DNA of 64,000 nucleotides from NCBI GenBank assembly GCA_934699585.1, contig CAKUWY010000003.1:124001-188000 (forward strand). The letters are read 5' to 3'. The notes beneath the pieces were generated by a model. That model was not told the DNA's origin. It did no database searches and saw only the letters and a program-made list of their open reading frames with translations. The stretch is from an uncultured Fibrobacter sp. Its GTDB lineage: Bacteria > Fibrobacterota > Fibrobacteria > Fibrobacterales > Fibrobacteraceae. Of the stretch, positions 17,176-26,883 are shown piece after piece. How positions within the stretch are numbered: the first letter of the stretch is position 1; each line of letters starts with the position of its first letter. Both the position numbers and the translations under genes were made by a program.

Positions 17176-18684
17176 CTAAAACAACGTCGGCTTAAACCGG
17201 TAGTACCACTTCATGGGGTCAATAACCCTGTACTTCACATTCCCGATGCGCTTGTCACCGTTGGGGTCGATAAGCCCGGTCACAATGTGGGCGTGGGGTC
17301 CGGTGGTGTGTCCTGTTACGCCTACGGTAGCGATGGGGTCGCCCTGCATCACGTCTTGGCCGTCTAGGTACAGGAGCTGGTCGCAGTGCATGAACAAGAT
17401 AACGTCTTTTTGCCGAACAAGCCCGATGATAATGCCGCCTCGTTCGTCTTTGCTGGTCCAGGCCTTGGCGGCAAAGGGTGCAAGGATACGGGCCCCTTGG
17501 CGGCTTGCCAAATCGATACCATTGTGCTGCCGGAATTCCTTGGTCTGTTTTTCGTGGTAAAACTCCGTAATGTAGGCGATAGAGTCCGAAACAATGGATG
17601 TCCAGTACCTCCAGGCGTTGCCGATAGAATCTGAAGCCGTACTTTCAATGTATTCGGGCTTGGAAAACTTGACAACAGTTCCTTCTGGGGGAATATTCCT
17701 GTCGTTTGCAAGGCCCAGGTCTTCTGGGTAGCCGTTTTCTTTCAAGGTCTCCTGCACATACTGCTTGACCATTTTCTCGTCGGTTATTACCGACAGGAAC
17801 CTGCCGATGGCATAGCGGGAAAGCCTTTGCATAGATTCCTTGCCGTCAAAGGTGTACTCGAAAGACGGTGCAAGGGAAAGCTTGTCCCGTTCCGAATTCC
17901 GCTCCCGCACGTGGGAAATGCCCACGTCGACGGTGGAGGGAATCAAGAAGGGTATCGCCACAACGGCAAGCACAAAGAGCAAGAAGAAATTCCTGAATAT
18001 CCTGAAGAATCCGTCAAGGGGGTTTTTCTTCAATATTTCTGCCTTGAGCAGCAATTTCAAGGCCTTGGCAAAACGCTCAGGTTTCTTTGTCCAGTCTATT
18101 TTTCGAATTTCGCGACAGTTCGAATAGGATTTCTTGACGGCCTCGTTGGCATCCCTGTACTTACGCCTGTCCGGCATTCCCTTGATAAGCCAGACCAAAG
18201 CGCGTTTCCGCAAAAAAGAGTAGTCCTGCAAATAGGCGGAGGCCGCTTCCCGGTTACCGCCAGCGATTATGACCACCTTCGCGATTTCCGCAATCCGCTT
18301 GAATTGCGCATTGGAAAGTTCGTCGGGCAAGATGGCAAAAATAAACGGGACAATAGAACGAACCGCTTCCAGGTTGCGGTAGAAAATCCTGAAGTTGAGC
18401 TCCGCATCCAATCCCATTTCCTTGCTGAGCCGAAATACCAAGCCCTCCTTGGAATTACGGATGAACTCCAGTTCTTCGCCAGTAAGCTTTCTCTTGAAGA
18501 ATGTCCTTAGATGGTTACCCGGCAAAAGGGACTTGTGGGAAAAGTCCATAATAACGAAAGGAGCGCCAGCGTTCAGGGCTAGCGCTACTTTGTCAATGGA
18601 TTCAAAATCTACCTGGTCGCCAGGGAAGGCAAATAAGCCCAGCCCGCCTTGTTTGCACAGGTAGTCCAGGACTTTCCTCTGCAT
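17176..18684 (-). CDS. Membrane-anchored M23 metallopeptidase
   Basis: This 502-residue protein ends in a LytM/M23 peptidoglycan endopeptidase domain. The zinc ligands are visible: H387 and D391 in HNGIDLASRQGARI, and H464/H466 in GHTTGPHAHIVTG. One membrane span lies at about 232-250 (FFLLFVLAVVAIPFLIPS), so the peptidase faces the periplasm. The 230-residue cytoplasmic part (APFVIMDFSHKS, VVIIAGGNREAASAYL) is unlike standard M23 N-termini and I do not recognise it. The gene starts 6 bp after a small gene in the same direction, so that small protein is probably its cytoplasmic partner. Confidence 0.85.
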   Translation of the reverse strand: MQRKVLDYLCKQGGLGLFAFPGDQVDFESIDKVALALNAGAPFVIMDFSHKSLLPGNHLRTFFKRKLTGEELEFIRNSKEGLVFRLSKEMGLDAELNFRIFYRNLEAVRSIVPFIFAILPDELSNAQFKRIAEIAKVVIIAGGNREAASAYLQDYSFLRKRALVWLIKGMPDRRKYRDANEAVKKSYSNCREIRKIDWTKKPERFAKALKLLLKAEILKKNPLDGFFRIFRNFFLLFVLAVVAIPFLIPSTVDVGISHVRERNSERDKLSLAPSFEYTFDGKESMQRLSRYAIGRFLSVITDEKMVKQYVQETLKENGYPEDLGLANDRNIPPEGTVVKFSKPEYIESTASDSIGNAWRYWTSIVSDSIAYITEFYHEKQTKEFRQHNGIDLASRQGARILAPFAAKAWTSKDERGGIIIGLVRQKDVILFMHCDQLLYLDGQDVMQGDPIATVGVTGHTTGPHAHIVTGLIDPNGDKRIGNVKYRVIDPMKWYYRFKPTLF

Positions 18685-18690
18685 GGGGAA

Positions 18691-19101
18691 CTATGCCTTG
18701 GCAGTGCCCCTGGGGTAAGAAAAGCCTGCGGGGGGAGCGGCAATGAACTTGTCGATCTGGATATGCAGCTCTTCGGAAGTAGATGCAGGGTTGAAGAAAA
18801 TTTCCTGATTGCGGTTGGCGTTACGGCCCTTCAGGGATTCGTTGCGACGGCCACGGGCAACAAAGGCCGTGGGCAAAACCTCGAGGGAGGGGAGAAGCCC
18901 AAAGTAGCGGAAGAGGCTGAAGTTCTTCTGCCAGGTGGACTTTTCGGCCAAGAGGGCAAAAGCACCTTCGAGAATGGTCTTGGACTGGAGCAAATCGTCA
19001 GAAGTGATGGTCAGGAGTTCGTGACCGGAGGGGAAGTTATTGACGAAATTGGCGTAGTCGCCCTTCAGATAGTTGGCATCGCAAAGAAATACGAATTTCA
19101 T
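18691..19101 (-). CDS. Small protein of unknown function, operon partner of the M23 peptidase
   Basis: I choose the ATG at 19101 (MKFVFLCDANYLKGDYANF, 136 residues) because TAAGG sits 6 bases before it; the upstream start at 19134 adds 11 unlikely residues. The N-terminus looks like a beta-alpha unit of a Rossmann- or receiver-like fold (FVFLCDANYLKGD, ELLTITSDDLL). No catalytic motif is recognised. It ends 6 bp before the M23 gene. Confidence 0.65.
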   Translation of the reverse strand: MKFVFLCDANYLKGDYANFVNNFPSGHELLTITSDDLLQSKTILEGAFALLAEKSTWQKNFSLFRYFGLLPSLEVLPTAFVARGRRNESLKGRNANRNQEIFFNPASTSEELHIQIDKFIAAPPAGFSYPRGTAKA

Positions 19102-19358
19102 AGACCTTACCGATTGTGATGGTGGTTTTTCCAAAATTTAGGTGGAATTTAGCAAATTAATCCCCTTTTGTCATTGTTTTTGGCCTTTTTTGCCCCCTAT
19201 TGACAAATGTGCTGAAATTCGATTTATAGGGGCGTAAACTCTAACTTGTTGATTCTCAACGAGTTACGTTTTTACACTTCCTGAGCAACGCCCAAAACGC
19301 TATTTTTTTGCAAAAAAAAGCGGTTTTTGAGAAAAAAAGGCCCAAAAAACTTATATTT

Positions 19359-19374
19359 GGTGACTGTTATCACA
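19359..19374. promoter_or_regulatory. CRP/FNR-like palindrome upstream of the giant repeat gene
   Basis: GGTGA-CTGTTA-TCACA matches 9 of 10 fixed positions of the TGTGA-N6-TCACA consensus. A possible -10 element (TATATT, 19352-19357) lies just before it, with TTGAGA 19 bases further upstream, so the site would overlap the start of transcription. The rest of 19102-19432 is AT-rich leader; a second candidate -35 TTGACA is at 19200-19205. Confidence 0.45.
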
Positions 19375-19432
19375 TTGGAAAGCAGGATTTTCATGGGAAA
19401 CATCCTGCAGATGGAATTATGGGAGAACATCG

Positions 19433-22400
19433 ATGAAACGTAAAAATTGGCCTATTACAGCTTTGTTTGCTTCTGCGGGCATTCTTGCCTCTGTGGTTAT
19501 TGCACAAGAAGCCGGAGCTGATGCGGCAGCTGTAGAAAACAACGCTCCGTCCGTGAACGGGATTCCCGGTGAATCCATTCAAGAGGGCGGAAAGTTCGCG
19601 ACGATTAAGCTTGACCAGTACGTGTCCGACGACATGGACAAGCCCGCCCAAATCAAGTGGGCGGTGTCTGGCAACAAGAGCCTGAAGGTGACTATTTCCG
19701 GCGACCGTGTAGCGACAATCGCTATCCCGGACAAGTACTGGAACGGTTCTGAAGACATTACCTTCGCGGCAACCGACACCAAAGGAGCGGTCGGTTCCGA
19801 GACGGTGAACTTCTCCGTCGAGTCCGTAAATAACCCGCCTGTAGTGAAGGCCATTGCAGACCAGACTATCGACGAAGGTAAGCAGTTCACCAAGATCAAG
19901 CTCGACGATTTTGTCGAAGACCCGGACCACCCGAAGAACCAGATTCTTTGGGAAACGGACATCCAACCGGTGGGCAAGGATCAGGCTGAAGGCGACCTGA
20001 ACGTTGAAATCGACAACAACCGAATTGCCACCATCTTGATTCCCGATACCAACTGGTACGGTGCGGCCAAGATCAAGTTTACGGCCACCGACGGCGAATA
20101 TGCCAGCGATTCCAAGACGGCCACCTTTACGGTGAAGGCCATCAACGACGCTCCGGTGCTCCAGAAGATTCCCGACCAGACCATCGAAGAAAAGAACGAA
20201 TTTGAGCAGATTTCCCTGACCGACTTCGTTACCGATGTGGATAACGACGTTTCTACCATCAAGTGGTCCGCTTCTGGCAACAAGGACCTGAAGGTGAAGA
20301 TCGACAAGTCCGGCTCTGCCACAATTTCTACTCCCAACGAATTGTGGAACGGTGCCGAGACCATCACCTGGACGGCGACCGACCCCGCTGGTGCGTCCGT
20401 CAACACTTCTGCCAAGTACACCGTAAAATCCATCAACGATCCTCCGGAGTTCGTGAAGGACGTTCCCGAACAGACTATCGAAGAAAAGCAGGAATTCAAG
20501 CCTATCGATCTGAGTGTGCTGGTCAAGGACCTGGACCACAAGTTCGAGGAACTGAAGTGGACTGTTTCTGGCACTAAGGACCTGAAGGTAACGGTTAACG
20601 GCAAGCAGGCCACCATTGCAATCCCCAACAAGTACTGGAACGGTTCTGAAACCGCCAAGTTCAAGGTTTGCGACCCCGAAAAGGCTTGTGCAGAATCCGA
20701 AGCCTCCTTTACGGTTAACTCCGTCAATGACAAGCCCGAGTTCGTAAAAGACATCGAAGGCCAGACCATCGAAGAGAAGAAAACCTTCGGCAAGATCAAG
20801 CTGGATGAATATGTGAAGGATGCCGACCACAAGAATTCCGAACTCTCCTGGGAAGCTACTGTAAAGCACGACGGCAAGGAACCGGAAACGGGAACCCTGC
20901 AGGTGAACATCGATGAAAACCACGTGGCCTCCGTCGAAATTCCGGACAAGTACTGGAACGGTTCTGCAACCATCACGTTCATTTGTACTGACCCTGAAGG
21001 CGCTTCTATCAAGAAAGACGCCAAGTTCACGGTGAAGTCCATCAACGACGTGCCCGTGTTCAAGAAGATTCCTGACCAGACCATCGAAGAAAAGAGCGAG
21101 CTCTCTTCTATCGTTCTCGACGAATTTGTCAGCGATGCCGACCACGACCTGTCCAAGCTCAAGTTCGAAGTGACTGGCAACAAAGACATCAAGGTGAACA
21201 TCAACGCCAAGACTCGCGAAGTGTCCTTCAAGACTCCGAACGAACTCTGGAACGGTTCTGAAACCCTGACTTTCACGGCTACCGACCCCGAAGGCGGCAA
21301 GGCTTCTTCTACCATGAAGCTCACGGTCAAGTCTATCAACGATCCTCCGGTCATGAAGGATATTCCGGAACAGACCATCAAGGAAAAGCAGGAATTCAAG
21401 CCTGTCGAACTGAGCAAGTTCGTCGAAGACCTGGATCACCCCGCCGACAAGCTCAAGTGGACCGTCAGCGGAAACCGCGAGCTGAAGGTCAATGTGGACC
21501 CGAAGCATGTGATGACCATTACGCCGCCTTCCAAGCAGTGGAACGGTTCTGAAACTCTGACCATCAAGGTGACCGACCCCGAAGGTGCAACGGATGAACG
21601 CTCCGTGGCATATACTATAGAATCTGTGAACGACGTGCCCGAATTTACCAAGCAGGTCGTTGCCCAGACCATCAAGGAAAAGGAACAGTTCCAGCCCATC
21701 AAGCTTGGCGAAATGATCAAGGACGCCGACCACAAGATGAGCGAACTTACCATCACCACCGACGTGAAGCCCGCTCCCGGCTCCAAGAAGAAGGAATCCG
21801 GCCTCACCGTCGAAGTGGACGCCCAGATGGTGGCCAAGATTATTATTCCTAACAAGCTCTGGAACGGTTCTGACGAAATTACCTTCACGGTAGCCGACCC
21901 CGAAGGTGCAACCGCAACCTCCAAGGCCGTGTTCACGGTGAACTCCGTCAACGACGTGCCTGTGCTCAAGAAGATTCCGGACCAGATGATTGACGAAAAG
22001 GGCGAATTTGTCGCCATCAACCTTGCCGAACTGGCAAGCGATGCCGACCACGAGTTCTCCCAGCTGAAGTGGGCCGTTACCGGCAACAAGGACCTGAAGA
22101 TTTCTATCGACAAGGCCGGCGTGGTGACCATCAAGACCCCGAACCCGCTGTGGAACGGTTCCGAGAAGGTGACCTTTACGGTGACCGACCCCGAGGGCGC
22201 ATCTGCCAAGTCCGACGCCGTATTCACGGTCAAGTCCATCAACGATCCTCCGGTCATGAAGGATATCGCAAGCCAGACCATCAAGGAAAAGGCTGAATTC
22301 AAGCCTATCGAGCTGAACAACTTTGTAGAAGACAAGGACCACGACAAGGCCAACCTCAAGTGGACCTTCAGCGGCCAGAAGGACTTGAAGGTCAACATCG

Positions 22401-25400
22401 ACAACAAGCATGTGGCCACCGTCAAGGCTCCGTCCAAGTTCTGGAACGGTTCTGAATCCATTAAGTTCACGGTGACCGACCCCGAAGGGGCCACAGACAA
22501 CCGCGTGGTGACTTTCACTGCCGAATCTGTAAACGACCTGCCGGTGTTCACCAAGCCCATCAAGGACCAGACCATCCAGGAGAAGCGTGAATTTGCCATC
22601 ATCAGCCTGAACGACATCGTAAACGATCCGGACCACAAGCCTGAACAGCTCAGCTGGTCCTTCGATGTGAAACCCGGCAAGGGCTCTCCAAAGGGTTACG
22701 CCCCGCAGCTCGCCGTGACTGTCGATGACAAGCGCATGGCGAAGATTGTCATTCCCGAAAAGAACTGGCATGGCGAAGAAGTCATCACCTTTACGGTCAC
22801 CGACCCCGAAGGCGGCAAGGCCAGCTGCACGGCTACCTTTACGGTAAGCTCCGTGAACGACGCCCCGACCATCGGCAAGATCAAGGACCAGACCATCGCC
22901 GAAAAGGCTGCCTTTGCCTCTATCAATTTGGCTGAACTGGTGAAGGATCCCGACCATCCGTTTGAAAAGCTCAAGATTGACGTTTCTGGCAACAAGGACC
23001 TGAAGGTGAACGTTTCCAAGGCAGGGGAGGTGACCATCAATACCCCGAACCCGCTGTGGAACGGTTCTGAAAAGCTCACCTTCACGGTGACCGACCCCGA
23101 AGGCGCCAAGGCTTCTACTACCGCAGCCTTCACGGTGAATTCCGTGAACGATCCTCCGATCATGAAGGACATTGCCGACCAGTCCATCAAGGAAAAGGGT
23201 CAGTTCAAGGCTATCGAGCTGGACAACTTCGTGGAAGATCTGGACCACCCGAAGAACAAGCTGAAATGGAAGATCGAAGGTGCCAAGGAACTGAAGGTGG
23301 CTATGGACGGTTCTCACAAGGTAACCGTTACCCAGCCGAACCCCAACTGGCATGGCGAAGAAACCGTCAAGTTCACGGTGACCGACCCCGAAGGCGCTTC
23401 TGATAGCCGCAAGGTCAAGTTCACTGTGGAATCCATCAACGACGCTCCTGTGTTCGTAAAGGAACTGAAGAGCCAGTCCATCGACGAAAAGAAGCAGTTT
23501 GCCACCATCAAGCTGGACGACCTGGTAAATGACCCTGACCACAAGAAGTCTGAACTGGCCTGGTCCTTCGATGTGAAGGCCGCTGGCGCAAAGGCCGCTC
23601 CGAAGAAGGGGAAGAAAGGTAAAGCCGCCAAGGAAGAATCCGCTCCTCAGGGTGCCGGTCTCGAAGTGAAGGTTGACAACAACCGTGTCGCCACCATCGC
23701 CATTCCCGACAAGCTCTGGAACGGTTCTGCTAACATTACCTTCACGGTTACCGACCCCGATGGCGCAAAGGCCAGCAAGACCGCTACCTTCGAAGTCAAG
23801 TCCATCAACGACGTGCCCAAGATTTCTGACAAGGCCCCGAAGGGTGAAACCATCCGCGAAGGCGGCAAGTTCAAGCCCATCGACCTTTCTACCATGGCTT
23901 CTGACCCGGATCATCCGACCTCTAGCCTCAAGTGGACCGTTTCTGGCAACAAGCAGCTGAAGGTGAACCAGAAGAAGGACAATACTGTCGAAATCCTGAC
24001 ACCCGATGCCCAGTGGCACGGCAAGGAAACCCTGACCTTCACGGTTACTGACCCCGAAGGCGCTTCCGCCAGCCACAAGATGGACTTCGAGGCGACCCGC
24101 GTGAACGACGCTCCGGTCATTGCCAAGCAGATTCCCAACCAGAAGATCAAGGAGAAGGAATCCTTCCAGTTGATCAAGCTGGACGAATTCGTGAAGGATC
24201 CGGACAACAAGCCTAACGAATTGAGCTGGACCATTTCCGGCAACAAGAAGCTGAAAGCCGATATTTCTCCGAGCCGTATCCTCACGGTGTCTGCTCCGGA
24301 CAAGTATTTCTGGTGCGCTCCCGAGACCATGACTCTTACGGTGAAAGACCCCGACGGTGCTTCTGCCTCCCAGACGGTGACCTTCGAAATCACCTCCGTT
24401 AACGACGCTCCGGTCATGAAGGACATTCCTGGCCAGAAAATCAAGGAAAAGGGTGAATTCAAGGATATCGACCTGACCAAGTTCGTCTCTGACCCTGACC
24501 ACAAGATTGAACAGCTCAGCTGGACAGTGAAGGTGGAAAAGGTTGGCGGAGCCGCAGCCAAGCTCGCTCCGAAAAAAGCCAAGAAGCCCAAGGGCAAGAA
24601 GGGCAAGGCCGCCAAGGAAGAGCCCGCCGCCGAAGAGAAGGCCGCCCCGCAAGACGAATTCGTTGTGGAAGTGGACAAAAAGGCAATCGCCCACATCAAG
24701 CTTCCCAACAAGTACTGGAACGGCGAACGCAACGTGACCTTTATTGCCAAGGACCCCGAAGGTGCCGAGGCCTCCAAGACGGTGAACTTCAAGGTGGAAT
24801 CTGTTAACGATGCTCCTGTAATCAAGCAGATTCCCACTCAGTCCATCAAGGAAAAGGAAACCTTCAAGCCCATCGATCTTGCCCAGTATGTGTCTGATCC
24901 TGACCACAAGATCGAACAGCTCAAGTTCGAAATCGGCAATACCCGTTTCTTGAAGGCCTCTGTCAACGCCAAGCACCAGCTGGTGGTGACCACGCCGGAC
25001 AAATTCTGGAACGGCAATGAAAAGGTTACCCTGAACGTCATTGACCCCGAAGGAGCCAAGGCTTCTCAGCAGATTCTTTTCGAAGTGTCTCCGGTGAACG
25101 ACGCACCTGTGGTGACCAAGATTCCAGGCCAGAAGATCAAGGAACGCGAAAAGTTCGAACCGGTTGACCTGTCCAAGGTGGCGACCGACCCGGACAACAA
25201 GCCCGCCGAACTCAAGTGGAGCGTTTCCGGAAACAAGGACCTGAAGGTGGAAGTGAAGGGCTCCCGCGCCATGGTTGTGACGCCGAACCCCAACTGGAAC
25301 GGCAAGGAAACCCTGAAGTTCACCGTGTCTGACCCGGCCGGAGCCAAGGCTTCTGCCGAGGCTACCTTCGAGGTGACTCCGGTGAACGATCCTCCGGTAC

Positions 25401-26791
25401 TGAAGCCCGTACAGCCCTTCGTCATCGACGAAAAGAAGAGCTTCGCTCCTGTTGACTTCTCCAAGTTCGTAAGTGACCCGGACAACAAGCTTGAAGAACT
25501 GACCTGGACCCTGGACGACGCCGCTCCCGCTTCCAAGGCAGCTTCTGCCAAGGGGAAGGGCAAGAAGGGCAAGGCCGCCAAGGGCGGCAAGGCCAAGGCC
25601 TCTACCGTCAAGCACGACTTGATTTTCAACATCGACGACAAGGGCGTGCTCACTGTCGAAGTGCCCAACAAGTACTGGAACGGTACCGAAACGGTGGCCG
25701 TGAACGCCTTTGACCCCTCCGGCGAAAAGGCGACCGTGAACGTGAAGTTCACCGTGAAGCCTGTAAACGATGCCCCCATGGTCAAGGAAATTCCTGGCCA
25801 GGAAATCGAAGAAGGCAAGCCCTTCAAGGCTATCAAGCTTGACCAGTATGTGGAAGACCCGGATAACAAACCCCACGAGATTAAGTGGAAGGTTGCCGGT
25901 GCCAAGAACTTGGATGTGAAGATTTCTGGCGGCCGCGAAGCCGTGATCAAGCCCAAGAAGCAGGATTGGTCCGGTGACGAAACCCTTATCTTCACTGCCA
26001 CTGACCCGGCAGGAGCCTCTGACAAGGCCATGGCCAAGTTTGTGGTGAAGCATGTGAACAAGGCCCCGATTATGCGCGACATTCCTGATTTCACCATCAA
26101 GGAAGACGACAACAAGGGCGTTGTGGCCACCATCAAGCTCGACCAGTATGCCCGCGACCCGGATCACCGCTTCGACGAACTGAAGTGGACCTTCACGGGT
26201 AACAAGTACCTCGATGTGAAGTACGACAAGTTCAAGAAGACCGTTACCGTTTCTCAGCCTCACGAAGACTGGTCCGGCAAGCCGGAACGCATCACCTTCG
26301 CCGTTGTTGACCCCGACGGTGCCAAGGCTTCTAAGACGGCTACCTTTACCGTGATTGCGGTGAACGACCCGCCGAAGGCTCGCGCCCAGACTTACGTGAC
26401 CAGGGAAGGGGAAACCCTCAAGGTTTCCGCCTCCGACGGTCTTCTTTCTGGTGTCACCGACCCGGATAACGAGAAGCCGGTTTCAGCCCAGCTTGTCCAG
26501 AAGCCCCGTAACGGAAAGATTGATCTGAACGAACGTGACGGTTCCTTCACTTATGTTCCGAACAAGGGATTCTCTGGCCTTGACGAATTTACCTTCAAGG
26601 TGAAGGATCCGGGTGGACTCTACTCCAAGCCTGAAACGGCAGAAATCAACGTGACCTTCAAGATGAAGGATTTGCGTGGTGGTGCTGAACCGGCCGCCAA
26701 GAAGGATGAGCCTAAGGACGACGGAGACAAGAAGTCCAACAAGAAGGACAAGAAGAACAATAAGAAGGGTAAGAAGGGCAAGAAGCGCTAA
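19433..26791 (+). CDS. Giant exported protein with 23 tandem Ig/cadherin-like domains
   Basis: This 2452-residue protein has a signal peptide (MKRKNWPITALFASAGILAS..., cleavage near 24-30) and 22 tandem domains of ~97 residues, from residue 38 to 2312. Each reads P-V-x5-Q-x-I-x-E-K, FVxDPDHK, LKWxVSGNKDLKV, TPNxxWNGSE, FTVTDPEGA, SVND. Domain 23 (2313-2417) is a different bacterial cadherin/Big_9-type unit (VTREGETLKV, NGKIDLNERDGSFTYVPN). A 35-residue tail (2418-2452) is almost all Lys, Asp, Asn and Gly. Domain lengths show a period of three: domains 2, 5, 8, 11, 14, 17 and 20 have a loop insertion after SW/LW, and in 14, 17 and 20 it is Lys/Ala-rich (23582-23650, 24542-24656, 25520-25612). 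Domain 16 has FWCAPE in place of WNGSE. No sorting tail is present. GGGAG precedes the ATG. A cell-surface adhesive or structural role is inferred. The opposite strand is open for 2290 codons, an effect of strong codon bias. Confidence 0.9.
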   Translation: MKRKNWPITALFASAGILASVVIAQEAGADAAAVENNAPSVNGIPGESIQEGGKFATIKLDQYVSDDMDKPAQIKWAVSGNKSLKVTISGDRVATIAIPDKYWNGSEDITFAATDTKGAVGSETVNFSVESVNNPPVVKAIADQTIDEGKQFTKIKLDDFVEDPDHPKNQILWETDIQPVGKDQAEGDLNVEIDNNRIATILIPDTNWYGAAKIKFTATDGEYASDSKTATFTVKAINDAPVLQKIPDQTIEEKNEFEQISLTDFVTDVDNDVSTIKWSASGNKDLKVKIDKSGSATISTPNELWNGAETITWTATDPAGASVNTSAKYTVKSINDPPEFVKDVPEQTIEEKQEFKPIDLSVLVKDLDHKFEELKWTVSGTKDLKVTVNGKQATIAIPNKYWNGSETAKFKVCDPEKACAESEASFTVNSVNDKPEFVKDIEGQTIEEKKTFGKIKLDEYVKDADHKNSELSWEATVKHDGKEPETGTLQVNIDENHVASVEIPDKYWNGSATITFICTDPEGASIKKDAKFTVKSINDVPVFKKIPDQTIEEKSELSSIVLDEFVSDADHDLSKLKFEVTGNKDIKVNINAKTREVSFKTPNELWNGSETLTFTATDPEGGKASSTMKLTVKSINDPPVMKDIPEQTIKEKQEFKPVELSKFVEDLDHPADKLKWTVSGNRELKVNVDPKHVMTITPPSKQWNGSETLTIKVTDPEGATDERSVAYTIESVNDVPEFTKQVVAQTIKEKEQFQPIKLGEMIKDADHKMSELTITTDVKPAPGSKKKESGLTVEVDAQMVAKIIIPNKLWNGSDEITFTVADPEGATATSKAVFTVNSVNDVPVLKKIPDQMIDEKGEFVAINLAELASDADHEFSQLKWAVTGNKDLKISIDKAGVVTIKTPNPLWNGSEKVTFTVTDPEGASAKSDAVFTVKSINDPPVMKDIASQTIKEKAEFKPIELNNFVEDKDHDKANLKWTFSGQKDLKVNIDNKHVATVKAPSKFWNGSESIKFTVTDPEGATDNRVVTFTAESVNDLPVFTKPIKDQTIQEKREFAIISLNDIVNDPDHKPEQLSWSFDVKPGKGSPKGYAPQLAVTVDDKRMAKIVIPEKNWHGEEVITFTVTDPEGGKASCTATFTVSSVNDAPTIGKIKDQTIAEKAAFASINLAELVKDPDHPFEKLKIDVSGNKDLKVNVSKAGEVTINTPNPLWNGSEKLTFTVTDPEGAKASTTAAFTVNSVNDPPIMKDIADQSIKEKGQFKAIELDNFVEDLDHPKNKLKWKIEGAKELKVAMDGSHKVTVTQPNPNWHGEETVKFTVTDPEGASDSRKVKFTVESINDAPVFVKELKSQSIDEKKQFATIKLDDLVNDPDHKKSELAWSFDVKAAGAKAAPKKGKKGKAAKEESAPQGAGLEVKVDNNRVATIAIPDKLWNGSANITFTVTDPDGAKASKTATFEVKSINDVPKISDKAPKGETIREGGKFKPIDLSTMASDPDHPTSSLKWTVSGNKQLKVNQKKDNTVEILTPDAQWHGKETLTFTVTDPEGASASHKMDFEATRVNDAPVIAKQIPNQKIKEKESFQLIKLDEFVKDPDNKPNELSWTISGNKKLKADISPSRILTVSAPDKYFWCAPETMTLTVKDPDGASASQTVTFEITSVNDAPVMKDIPGQKIKEKGEFKDIDLTKFVSDPDHKIEQLSWTVKVEKVGGAAAKLAPKKAKKPKGKKGKAAKEEPAAEEKAAPQDEFVVEVDKKAIAHIKLPNKYWNGERNVTFIAKDPEGAEASKTVNFKVESVNDAPVIKQIPTQSIKEKETFKPIDLAQYVSDPDHKIEQLKFEIGNTRFLKASVNAKHQLVVTTPDKFWNGNEKVTLNVIDPEGAKASQQILFEVSPVNDAPVVTKIPGQKIKEREKFEPVDLSKVATDPDNKPAELKWSVSGNKDLKVEVKGSRAMVVTPNPNWNGKETLKFTVSDPAGAKASAEATFEVTPVNDPPVLKPVQPFVIDEKKSFAPVDFSKFVSDPDNKLEELTWTLDDAAPASKAASAKGKGKKGKAAKGGKAKASTVKHDLIFNIDDKGVLTVEVPNKYWNGTETVAVNAFDPSGEKATVNVKFTVKPVNDAPMVKEIPGQEIEEGKPFKAIKLDQYVEDPDNKPHEIKWKVAGAKNLDVKISGGREAVIKPKKQDWSGDETLIFTATDPAGASDKAMAKFVVKHVNKAPIMRDIPDFTIKEDDNKGVVATIKLDQYARDPDHRFDELKWTFTGNKYLDVKYDKFKKTVTVSQPHEDWSGKPERITFAVVDPDGAKASKTATFTVIAVNDPPKARAQTYVTREGETLKVSASDGLLSGVTDPDNEKPVSAQLVQKPRNGKIDLNERDGSFTYVPNKGFSGLDEFTFKVKDPGGLYSKPETAEINVTFKMKDLRGGAEPAAKKDEPKDDGDKKSNKKDKKNNKKGKKGKKR

Positions 26792-26799
26792 TTGCACTC

Positions 26800-26882
26800 G
26801 AGCCTGCCCCGGACTTGTTCCGGGGTCATCCCCGCCCATTCGGCCTTGCTCAGGGCAGGCTCCGGCGGGGATCCACTAGCAA
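26800..26882. repeat. Dispersed palindromic repeats after the giant gene
   Basis: Contains GAGCCTGCCCCGGACTTG then TTCCGGGGTCATCCCCGCC, and GGCGGGGATCCAC. The CCTGCCCCGGAC unit also occurs nested inside a larger element in the helicase gene (49474-49495). A further fragment (GAGCCTGCCCTGAGCGCAG) is at 26930-26950. Confidence 0.65.
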
Positions 26883-26883
26883 C

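Noticed and set aside
19391..26263. A 2290-codon open frame on the minus strand opposite the giant repeat gene
   Set aside because: Its product is a periodic mirror of the repeat domains with no signal, domain or ribosome site; it is open only because the sense gene avoids TTA, CTA and TCA codons.
19543..26400. Tandem DNA repeats of ~291 bp as a possible satellite or CRISPR-like array
   Set aside because: The period is that of protein domains in one continuous reading frame; there are no short identical repeats with unique spacers.
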